From NCBI GenBank assembly GCA_937906915.1, contig CALCUU010000101.1, positions 1-8,803 of the forward strand: a stretch of 8,803 nt of DNA, in the 5' to 3' direction. Positions 1-5,600 of this stretch are shown here, one piece after another (the first letter of the stretch is position 1; each line of letters begins with the position of its first letter). The notes beneath the pieces were generated by a model. It was not told the DNA's origin, searched no databases, and saw nothing but the letters and a program-made list of their open reading frames with translations. The stretch is from an uncultured Phascolarctobacterium sp. (GTDB lineage Bacteria; Bacillota; Negativicutes; Acidaminococcales; Acidaminococcaceae). The translations under genes and the position numbers were made by a program.

Positions 1-315
1 GTAGTATCCCAAGTATTGTACGGCGCTTTGCCTGCATTTGGCGATATGGTTCTGTTCTGCCTGCTCCTTGGCGTATTTGCAATTGGTGCTCCTGGCGTTC
101 CCGGTGGTACTGTAATGGCTTCTCTTGGCTTGATTACCAGTGTTCTTGGCTTTGATGCTACCGGTACTGCTTTGATGCTCACCATTTTCGCATTGCAAGA
201 TAGCTTTGGTACTGCTTGCAACGTAACCGGTGACGGCGCGTTGACCTTGGTATTGACTGGCTACGCTGAAAAGAATAATATTGAAGAAGTTTCCGCAGAA
301 GAAAACGTTCTGTAA
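1..315 (+). CDS. Dicarboxylate/amino acid:cation symporter (DAACS), C-terminal part only
   Basis: The reading frame is open at the left edge, so only the last 104 residues are present. They cover the end of the transport domain of a glutamate-transporter-fold secondary carrier of the inner membrane. HP2 is visible as GAPGVPGG (residues 29-36 of the fragment). TM8 follows with the D-x3-T-x2-NVTGD signature (D67, T71, N74, D78), whose last Asp corresponds to the sodium-binding D405 of GltPh. The position equivalent to GltPh R397, which binds the side-chain carboxylate of Glu/Asp, is Gly70. The sequence before it (QDS) recalls SstT-type Ser/Thr transporters. From this I infer a neutral or non-dicarboxylate substrate, such as a neutral amino acid or cystine. 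The tail is short and acidic. A hairpin terminator follows 15 nt after the stop. Family assignment is firm; substrate is a guess. Confidence 0.9.
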   Translation, partial: VVSQVLYGALPAFGDMVLFCLLLGVFAIGAPGVPGGTVMASLGLITSVLGFDATGTALMLTIFALQDSFGTACNVTGDGALTLVLTGYAEKNNIEEVSAEENVL

Positions 316-329
316 TTAACTTAGGCTTG

Positions 330-375
330 AAGGCTGCACTTGACCGTTAAGGTTGGGTGTAGCCTTTAGTTTTTA
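330..375 (+). terminator. Rho-independent terminator of the DAACS gene
   Basis: A continuous 16-bp stem (330-345 with 351-366, including several G-U pairs) closes a 5-nt loop, GTTAA. It is followed by TAGTTTTTA. It begins 15 nt after the stop codon and separates this gene from the redox operon. Confidence 0.8.
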
Positions 376-397
376 GTGGTGACGATTAAAAATAATT

Positions 398-416
398 AAA
401 GGGAAAACCACCCTTT
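398..416. repeat. Small dyad (AAAGGG-N7-CCCTTT) at the redox operon promoter
   Basis: Perfect 6-bp inverted repeat AAAGGG (398-403) and CCCTTT (411-416). Its right arm overlaps the proposed -35 hexamer of the redox operon. It could be an operator, but it is short enough to arise by chance. Confidence 0.3.
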
Positions 417-443
417 GTGTAGAATTTACTTCCTATATATAAT
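415..443 (+). promoter_or_regulatory. Probable sigma-70 type promoter of the redox operon
   Basis: A perfect -10 TATAAT (438-443) lies 17 nt after a weak -35 TTGTGT (415-420, three of six consensus bases). The predicted start of transcription, near 450, would fall on the Shine-Dalgarno AAGGAG (450-455), so the leader would be unusually short. Either the leader is minimal or the true promoter is elsewhere. Confidence 0.45.
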
Positions 444-464
444 GTACGCAAGGAGCGTGAATAT

Positions 465-2165
465 ATGGCAAAACGAGTTGTAATTATCGGTGGCGTGGCA
501 ACAGGCATGAAAACTGCTTCCCGTTTGCGCCGTCGCGATAAAGATGTAGAAATCATCGTACTGGAACGTGGCCCTCAGCTGAGCTATGGTGCTTGCGGTT
601 TCCCGTACTTTATTAGCGGAGATGTTAAAAGCTTTAAACAGTTTGACCATACTCCCCAAGGCATTCCCCGCGACGCAGCTTTCTTTAAATCCGTCAAAGG
701 TATTGACGCAAGAACAGGCTGTAATGTAACTGCCATTGACCGTGAGGCTAAGACTGTTACTTACGTGGAAGCTGGCGAAGAAAAAGTTTTGAGCTACGAC
801 GTGCTTGTACTTGGCACAGGCTCCACTCCCGTGAAGCTGCCTTTGCCCAACGCAGATGCGCAAGGCATTCACAGCTTCTGGTTCCCGTGGGACGTTGAAG
901 CAGTGGATAAGGCAATTACCGAGCGTGGCGTAACTGATGTTGTAATCATCGGTGCTGGCTTTATTGGTATGGAGCTTGCTGAAGCCTTCCATAAACGTGG
1001 CTTGACCACCAGCATCGTAGAAATGCAAGATAGAATTTTACCTCAAATGCTAGATAAAGAGCTTGCTGATTTAGTGAAGAAGCCTTTGCAAAAAGCAGGC
1101 ATCAACCTGTATTTGGAAGAAAAGACTGTAGGATTTGTAGTAACTGACGGATACGTTAGCGCTGTACAAACTGATAAACGTGAAATTCCTGCCCAGCTGG
1201 TAATCGTAGCCGTAGGCGTGCGTCCTAATGTAGAGCTGGCGAAAGCAGCAGGTCTTGAAATTGGACCTACTGGCTGCATTGCGGTGAACGAGTACCTGCA
1301 AACCAGTGACCCTGCTATTTACGCAGGTGGTGACTGCGCAGAAAATACTCACCGCGTAACCGGAGCGAAGATTTTCACTCCCATGGGTTCCACTGCTAAC
1401 AAGCATGGCAGAGTGATTGCAGATAATATTTGCGGTGATAATATTAAATATCCCGGCGTGCTTGGTACGGGCGTATGCCAAATTCTTGACTGGCAAGCAG
1501 GTAGTACGGGTTTGAACGAACGTACTGCAACGGCAGCAGGCTTGAAGTTTAAAGCAGTAGTTGTTCCCGGTAGTGACCGCTTAGGTTATATGCCCGGCGT
1601 GAAGAATATTGTTTTGAAACTTTTTGCTGAAGAAGGTACTGAGCGTGTATTGGGCGCACAAGCTGTTGGACGTGGTGGCGTTGATAAACGTATCGACACC
1701 TTGGTAGCAGCAATCTCCCTTGGTGCAACGCTGGAAGACCTTTCCAATTTTGACATTGCTTACGCACCGCCCTTCAATGGCCCCATCGACAACATTGCTA
1801 CTGCGGCAAATGTTCTCCATAATAAGATGGAAGGTCAAATGAATGGCATTAACCCTAAAGATTTTGAAGCAATGAAAAAAGACGGCGGCTACCTTTTCGT
1901 AGACGTGCGTACTCCCGGAGAATTTGCAGCGAACCGCATTGCAGGCATCGAAAATAAAGTTAATATGCCTTTAGGCGAGCTTCGCGAAAAATGCAAAGAG
2001 CTGTGCGTAAAACCCGGTGAAAAAATTATTACCTCTTGTCAAATTGACCTGCGTGGTTATGAAGCAGAATGTATTTTGCGTTGTATGGGCTTTGAAAACG
2101 TACACAGCCTTGAGGGCGGTATGAGTGGTTGGCCTTACGCAACTGAATCTGATAAGAAAAAATAG
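465..2165 (+). CDS. CoA-disulfide/polysulfide reductase with C-terminal rhodanese domain
   Basis: A 566-residue FAD- and NAD(P)H-dependent oxidoreductase of the CoA-disulfide reductase / NADH-dependent persulfide reductase family. It is predicted to be cytoplasmic and to reduce CoA disulfide, CoA persulfide or polysulfide. The N-terminal FAD site is IIGGVATGM (7-15). The redox-active single Cys is C44 in SYGACGFPY. The NAD(P)H-binding fold starts at IIGAGFIGMELA (161-172), and the second FAD contact is IYAGGDCAE (285-293). The dimerisation domain carries the family motif AYAPPFNGPID (432-442). Residues about 461-566 form a rhodanese domain (VDVRTPGEF at 479-487) with active Cys525 in the loop CQIDLR. 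The usual Gly at loop position four is Asp528. Length matches known CoADR-rhodanese fusions. SD AAGGAG lies 9 nt before ATG. It is first of three tightly spaced genes. Exact substrate is unproven. Confidence 0.9.
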   Translation: MAKRVVIIGGVATGMKTASRLRRRDKDVEIIVLERGPQLSYGACGFPYFISGDVKSFKQFDHTPQGIPRDAAFFKSVKGIDARTGCNVTAIDREAKTVTYVEAGEEKVLSYDVLVLGTGSTPVKLPLPNADAQGIHSFWFPWDVEAVDKAITERGVTDVVIIGAGFIGMELAEAFHKRGLTTSIVEMQDRILPQMLDKELADLVKKPLQKAGINLYLEEKTVGFVVTDGYVSAVQTDKREIPAQLVIVAVGVRPNVELAKAAGLEIGPTGCIAVNEYLQTSDPAIYAGGDCAENTHRVTGAKIFTPMGSTANKHGRVIADNICGDNIKYPGVLGTGVCQILDWQAGSTGLNERTATAAGLKFKAVVVPGSDRLGYMPGVKNIVLKLFAEEGTERVLGAQAVGRGGVDKRIDTLVAAISLGATLEDLSNFDIAYAPPFNGPIDNIATAANVLHNKMEGQMNGINPKDFEAMKKDGGYLFVDVRTPGEFAANRIAGIENKVNMPLGELREKCKELCVKPGEKIITSCQIDLRGYEAECILRCMGFENVHSLEGGMSGWPYATESDKKK

Positions 2166-2181
2166 GAGAGATTTTTACTGT

Positions 2182-2511
2182 ATGGATAAGTTTGATGACC
2201 AGTATGTCTTGTTGCAAAATATGTACGAGGATACTTATTACCCCCAATACTTGGTGGACAAAATTAAATGGCAGTTCATCCACTTGATTGAGCACTTTGA
2301 AAGTGTTGATTTAAACAACCTTGACCTTGTGCAAGATAAGTTGGACGAATTTACTATGTTCATCAATAGCATGCAACAGGAATTTTGGGATCAGGATAGT
2401 GAAATTGAAACCGTGGCAAGCGAAAGCATTGCGGCAACCTTGGAATACATCTTGGACTGGTTCGAGATTGATATTCCCATCGAAGATGCTTTGCGTGAGC
2501 GTGAATGGTAA
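2182..2511 (+). CDS. DUF5713-like small acidic protein
   Basis: A 109-residue acidic protein with no signal peptide or membrane segment. The N-terminal region (QYVLLQNMYEDTYYPQYLVDK, in two pieces around residues 7-27) and the Asp/Glu-rich stretch SEIETVASESIAATLEYI (73-90) resemble my memory of the DUF5713 family, which has no known function. It is predicted to be mostly helical and rich in aromatic residues. An in-frame ATG exists at 2125, but it lies inside the upstream gene; ATG 2182 is preferred. The SD AGGAG (2164-2168) overlaps the stop of the reductase gene and lies 13 nt before the start, which is longer than usual. The 16-nt gap from the reductase and 14-nt gap to the next gene imply co-transcription, so a role linked to thiol or sulfur redox is possible but not shown. 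Confidence 0.78.
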   Translation: MDKFDDQYVLLQNMYEDTYYPQYLVDKIKWQFIHLIEHFESVDLNNLDLVQDKLDEFTMFINSMQQEFWDQDSEIETVASESIAATLEYILDWFEIDIPIEDALREREW

Positions 2512-2518
2512 AAGGAGG
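2511..2518 (+). promoter_or_regulatory. Strong ribosome binding site fixing the start at 2526
   Basis: AAAGGAGG overlaps the last base of the upstream stop codon and sits 7 nt before ATG 2526. It excludes the in-frame ATG at 2505, which lies inside the preceding gene and before this site. Confidence 0.85.
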
Positions 2519-2525
2519 AAGAACC

Positions 2526-2969
2526 ATGAGTGAATTTAGCGAAAAAATGGGTATGGAAGTAGGTAACAATTTTAAACAAGGCTTTAACTGCTGTGAAGCT
2601 ATCGTAGAAACCTTCCGTAAGGAAGCTGGCGTTGACATTGACGATAACGCACTGCGCCTGTGCTCCGGCTTTGGCGGTGGCATTGGTCACGCTCGTCATA
2701 TCTGCGGTGCTCTCGTAGGCTGCACCATGGTAATCAGCACTTTGGTTGGTCGTAATCATCCCAGCGAAAAACCGCTGAGCGAAATTTATCCCGTAAGCAA
2801 AGAGTTCCATGACCGCTTTGAAGCAGAATTTGGCTCCACCATGTGCAAGGACTTGATGCCTTATGAATTTAACACTAAAGACCATCTGAAAAACTGCTTG
2901 AAGCTGACCAACAAGATTGGTAAATTCTTGGCAGAGTTCTTGGAAGAAAAAGGACTTATCAAAGCGTAA
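2526..2969 (+). CDS. C_GCAxxG_C_C family redox protein
   Basis: A 147-residue cysteine-rich protein of the C_GCAxxG_C_C family, an uncharacterised group common in anaerobes and thought to be redox-active or metal-binding. Family landmarks in order: FNCCEA (20-25), the glycine-rich CSGFGGGIGHARHICGALVG (46-65), MCKDL (106-110) and NCLKL (123-127). This gives the expected spaced cysteines C22, C46, C60, C107 and C124. Two further cysteines, C23 and C66, stand where Ala is more usual as I recall the family. A hydrophobic stretch after C66 (TMVISTLVG) is too short to be a clear membrane helix. It is the last gene of the operon that opens with the CoA-disulfide/polysulfide reductase, so a partner role in thiol, persulfide or metal handling is a reasonable inference. 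No biochemical function is established. Confidence 0.88.
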   Translation: MSEFSEKMGMEVGNNFKQGFNCCEAIVETFRKEAGVDIDDNALRLCSGFGGGIGHARHICGALVGCTMVISTLVGRNHPSEKPLSEIYPVSKEFHDRFEAEFGSTMCKDLMPYEFNTKDHLKNCLKLTNKIGKFLAEFLEEKGLIKA

Positions 2970-3014
2970 CCAAGTTTACAAAAATAAACAGTGAAAAATA
3001 AGTTATTCTAAAAA

Positions 3015-3051
3015 TAGCACTTTCTCTTGTCGGTGACAGGGGAAAGTGCTA
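3015..3051. terminator. Strong 17-bp hairpin after the redox operon
   Basis: Arms 3015-3031 and 3035-3051 pair over 17 bp (two G-U) around a 3-nt loop, GGT. On the + strand the following sequence, CAATTATTTATG, lacks a true T-run. On the - strand the stem runs straight into TTTTT (3014-3010). It lies 46 nt after the operon stop and probably ends that transcript, though the T-run faces the opposite way. Confidence 0.55.
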
Positions 3052-3102
3052 CAATTATTTATGTATTATATTGCGTGAAGCAAATGAGGGAGAGATTTTA
3101 CT

Positions 3103-4281
3103 ATGAATTTTTCTAAACGTATGGAACGCATGCAAGCGTCCGAAATCCGCGAACTTTTGAAATTGACTGCACAACCGGATATCATTTCCTTTGCTGGTGG
3201 TTTGCCTGCACCGGAACTGTTCCCCGTTGAAGAAATTGCTAAGGTTTCCCATGACTTGGTACTCAAAGAAGGTCGCCAACTGTTGCAATACGCAACTACC
3301 GAAGGTCGTCCGTCCCTGCGTGCTAAAATTGCGAAACGTATGGCAGATAAATATCATACCAACGTAGACCCTGATGAAATTTTGATTACCACCGGTTCCC
3401 AACAATGCCTTGACTTTGCAGGCAAGCTGTTCTTGAACCCCGGCGATGTTGTTTTGTGCGAAAGCCCCTCTTACTTGGGCGCGCTTAACGCTTTCAACGC
3501 TTATGAACCTACTTTTGTAGAAGTTCCCACCGATGATGGCGGTCTTTTGCCGGAAGAACTGGACAAAATTTTGGAAACCACTCCTAACTGCAAATTCATC
3601 TATGTAATTCCTGACTTCCAAAATCCCACCGGTCGTACCTGGTCTATGGAACGCCGTCAAAAATTTATGGAAGTTGTTAATAAACATAACCTGCCCGTAT
3701 TGGAAGATAACCCCTACGGCGAACTGCGCTTTGAAGGCGAAATCCTGCCTTCCTTGAAATCCATGGATACCAAAGGCTTGGTAATGTTCCTTGGCACTTT
3801 CTCCAAAGTGTTCTGCCCGGGTCTCCGTCTTGGTTGGGTAGCAGCAGAAAAAGGTTTGCTTGGCGAATTTATCAAAATTAAACAAAGCGCTGACCTTCAC
3901 ACCTCTAACTTTGACCAAGGTGTTGCTGATGCCTTCATGGACGCTTATGACCTTGACGCTCACGTTGCTAAAATTGTTGAGCTCTATCGTCATCGTCGTG
4001 ACCTTATCCTTGCAACTATGGAAGCAGAACTTCCTGCAGGCTGCACTTGGACCCATCCGGAAGGTGGCTTGTTCCTGTGGCTCTCTATGCCCGAAGGCGT
4101 AAGCGCTCGCAAAGTTTTCAACAAATGCATTGAAATGAAAGTTGCTGCTGTAATTGGCGACGCTTTCTATCCCAATGGCAAAACTGACCGTAGCATGCGC
4201 GTTAACTATTCCAATATGCCGGACGAAAGAATTATCGAAGGTATTCAAAGAATGGCAAAAGCTATCAAAGAATGTATGTAA
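3103..4281 (+). CDS. PLP-dependent aminotransferase, class I/II (2-aminoadipate/aromatic type)
   Basis: A 392-residue cytoplasmic fold-type I aminotransferase without the GntR DNA-binding domain of MocR proteins. Landmarks: SFAGGLPAPELFP (29-41) at the N-terminus, the TTGSQQ phosphate-binding turn (96-101), NPTG (174-177), EDNPYG (201-206, with D202 contacting the pyridine nitrogen and Y205), the Schiff-base Lys235 in GTFSKVFCPGLRLGW, and R366 in MRVNYS, which should bind the substrate alpha-carboxylate. Sequence style and length match the LysN / 2-aminoadipate transaminase and aromatic aminotransferase group. Substrate could be 2-aminoadipate, aromatic, branched-chain or glutamate and cannot be settled from sequence alone. 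The SD GAGGGAG (3086-3092) lies 10 nt upstream. It is a single-gene unit between a hairpin and a strong bidirectional terminator. I found no ATA isoleucine codon, which suggests good expression. Confidence 0.92.
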   Translation: MNFSKRMERMQASEIRELLKLTAQPDIISFAGGLPAPELFPVEEIAKVSHDLVLKEGRQLLQYATTEGRPSLRAKIAKRMADKYHTNVDPDEILITTGSQQCLDFAGKLFLNPGDVVLCESPSYLGALNAFNAYEPTFVEVPTDDGGLLPEELDKILETTPNCKFIYVIPDFQNPTGRTWSMERRQKFMEVVNKHNLPVLEDNPYGELRFEGEILPSLKSMDTKGLVMFLGTFSKVFCPGLRLGWVAAEKGLLGEFIKIKQSADLHTSNFDQGVADAFMDAYDLDAHVAKIVELYRHRRDLILATMEAELPAGCTWTHPEGGLFLWLSMPEGVSARKVFNKCIEMKVAAVIGDAFYPNGKTDRSMRVNYSNMPDERIIEGIQRMAKAIKECM

Positions 4282-4291
4282 TTGCAAAATA

Positions 4292-4324
4292 AAAAAGACC
4301 TGCGTAAGCAGGTCTTTTTATTTT
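4292..4324. terminator. Bidirectional terminator between convergent genes
   Basis: A perfect 12-bp stem (4292-4303 with 4308-4319) closes a GTAA loop. It is flanked by A-runs on the left and T-runs on the right. It serves the aminotransferase on the + strand, and the PH/GRAM-like gene on the - strand, whose stop is at 4333. Confidence 0.93.
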
Positions 4325-4332
4325 GCCAGTTA

Positions 4333-5421
4333 TTATTTGAAGTCACCTTTTTTGATGCGGTTGAAGAAAATATACATAACTTCTGCAGAAGCATCATCGT
4401 ATTTGAAAAGTAAATCGCCTTCGCTTTTGGTATGGAACTTAATCATGGACATACCATCAAAATCAGCACCGGTAATGTCTTTTAAGTCAACGAATTTAAC
4501 TAAAGCGCCTTTGTCGCCCAAGAAGATAATGCGTTGATTGGTGATGAAGAAGTAGCCCATTGCTACAAGCACATTAAGTTCTTCCTTGTAGGTAGGATGT
4601 TCAATGTGGCTACCTTTGAAGGAAACGGTTTCATCAATGCTGAATTTGCGGGTAAGTTCAAAGTAGTTGTCTTCTTGTTCTACTACCTTGTTTTCACAAA
4701 ATGCACTACGGTCATAAATATAGCAAGCTTCACCTTTGTTCAAAGGCATATTGATGTCTAAGGGAGCAGGAACGTGGTTTTCTGCGTTCCAGATGCCACG
4801 ATATTTTTCCAATGCGCTAGCAATGTGCGGTTTAAATTCGTAGGGAATGTCCAAGGTTTTGCAGTCAGCAATCAAACCGTCTTCCACTTCTACGGAGAAG
4901 CGTCTGGTTTCGGAGATGCCATCAAAAATTTTGTTGAAGTGGTCGTCAAAAGCTTGGCGACGAATTGCAAAGCCATCTTCATAATCGTAATGGAAAACTT
5001 TATTCAAGGTTTGGATGTCCAGTTTTTCTTCGCCTTTCAAAAGAGCAGCGCAACGATTGTAGTAAGCACTGGTTTTTGCGCCCTTGTCTGCCAATTTTAC
5101 AAGGTGGGGAGGCAGTTGCAAAACTTCTGCCAAATGTTTGCCTTGAGCAAAAAGCTGGTCATCTTCGCTTTGAGCTTCGCTGTAAATAATATCAGCAAGC
5201 TTGCGGTAAATGCCACTGCGTTGTTCCAAGGTGGTTTCGTCCATTTTAGCGCCCCATTTTTTCATAGCGCTGGTAACTTGGGCAGCGGTGAGGTCTTGGG
5301 CTTTTTCAGCCTCTACCAAAATATTATTGATTTCAGCCCACGCATTTTGTACAGGTTTGCCGTTGAGCAGGCTGGAGAAAAGTCCACGTTCTTCTATTTC
5401 TTGCAGAGTATATGGCTTCAA
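4333..5421 (-). CDS. Uncharacterised protein with C-terminal PH/GRAM-like domain
   Basis: I do not recognise this 362-residue protein as a named family. The first ~215 residues read as soluble, charged helices, with no signal peptide or membrane span. Residues about 222-362 look beta-rich and carry a pattern seen in bacterial PH/GRAM-like domains: KGEACYIYDRSAF (229-241), then GYFFITNQRIIFLGDKG (289-305), a short VKFVDLKDITGADFDG stretch and IKFHTKSEGDLLFKYDD, ending in a helix. Start: an in-frame ATG at 5445 has no Shine-Dalgarno and sits about where transcription should begin. TTG 5421 has AAAAGGA 9 nt upstream, so I chose TTG. The gene stands alone, with its own promoter divergent from the MFS exporter and a shared terminator downstream. 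A regulatory, scaffold or lipid-binding role is only a guess. Confidence 0.8.
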   Translation of the reverse strand: MKPYTLQEIEERGLFSSLLNGKPVQNAWAEINNILVEAEKAQDLTAAQVTSAMKKWGAKMDETTLEQRSGIYRKLADIIYSEAQSEDDQLFAQGKHLAEVLQLPPHLVKLADKGAKTSAYYNRCAALLKGEEKLDIQTLNKVFHYDYEDGFAIRRQAFDDHFNKIFDGISETRRFSVEVEDGLIADCKTLDIPYEFKPHIASALEKYRGIWNAENHVPAPLDINMPLNKGEACYIYDRSAFCENKVVEQEDNYFELTRKFSIDETVSFKGSHIEHPTYKEELNVLVAMGYFFITNQRIIFLGDKGALVKFVDLKDITGADFDGMSMIKFHTKSEGDLLFKYDDASAEVMYIFFNRIKKGDFK

Positions 5422-5430
5422 GATTACACA

Positions 5431-5437
5431 TCCTTTT
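5431..5437 (-). promoter_or_regulatory. Ribosome binding site supporting the TTG start
   Basis: AAAAGGA on the - strand, 9 nt before TTG 5421. It lies downstream of the alternative ATG at 5445 and so argues against that start. Confidence 0.65.
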
Positions 5438-5454
5438 AAAAACATATTTCTTAT

Positions 5455-5483
5455 ATTATACAGGAATTTTTGCTTTGTATAAA
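5455..5483 (-). promoter_or_regulatory. Promoter of the PH/GRAM-like gene
   Basis: On the - strand a perfect -10 TATAAT (5460-5455) lies 17 nt after TTTATA (5483-5478, four of six -35 bases). Transcription would start near 5448, giving a leader of about 27 nt to the TTG start. Confidence 0.55.
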
Positions 5484-5549
5484 GATGTTGTTGAAAAAAG
5501 TTGCAGTGGATTTTGTAGGATTTTTTTCCGTTGCGTAGGTAACATCTTT
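5481..5549. repeat. 9-bp inverted repeat spanning the divergent promoters
   Basis: AAAGATGTT (5481-5489) and AACATCTTT (5541-5549) are perfect inverted copies 60 bp apart. The left arm overlaps the -35 of the - strand promoter and the right arm overlaps the -35 of the + strand promoter. It may be a pair of half-sites for a shared regulator, but chance is not excluded. Confidence 0.35.
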
Positions 5550-5567
5550 TTGTGACGGTGGTATAAT
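5539..5567 (+). promoter_or_regulatory. Extended -10 promoter of the MFS exporter
   Basis: TGGTATAAT (5559-5567) is a TGn-extended perfect -10, and GTAACA (5539-5544) is a four-of-six -35 at 17-nt spacing. A second TATAAT overlaps at 5567-5572. Transcription should start near 5574, leaving a leader of about 27 nt. Confidence 0.65.
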
Positions 5568-5600
5568 ATAATGTAGGAATTTTTATGCGGAGATGAGATT

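Noticed and set aside
426..1028. Long open frame of 200 codons on the - strand
   Set aside because: It lies wholly antisense to the reductase gene, has no recognisable motif and no supporting ribosome site; it reflects codon bias on the other strand.
2125..2181. In-frame ATG upstream of the DUF5713-like start
   Set aside because: It would overlap the reductase gene by about 40 nt and lies before the Shine-Dalgarno at 2164-2168.
3033..3072. Possible promoter for the aminotransferase (GTGACA with TATTTA, or TATTAT/TATATT boxes)
   Set aside because: No combination gives both a good -35 and a good -10 at 16-18 nt, and the -35 candidates lie inside the hairpin stem. The gene must have a promoter or receive read-through, but I cannot place it.
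2970..3102. Riboswitch or T-box leader before the aminotransferase
   Set aside because: Apart from the single hairpin I see no conserved T-box, SAM, lysine or other riboswitch core, and the space is too short for most of them.
3055..4287. 410-codon open frame on the - strand over the aminotransferase
   Set aside because: The sense frame has all catalytic aminotransferase motifs. The antisense product has a shadow-like Phe/His/Asn-rich composition and would run through the strong hairpin at its end.
4774..5439. 221-codon + strand frame over the PH/GRAM-like gene
   Set aside because: No family resemblance; the - strand frame has a promoter, ribosome site and terminator of its own.
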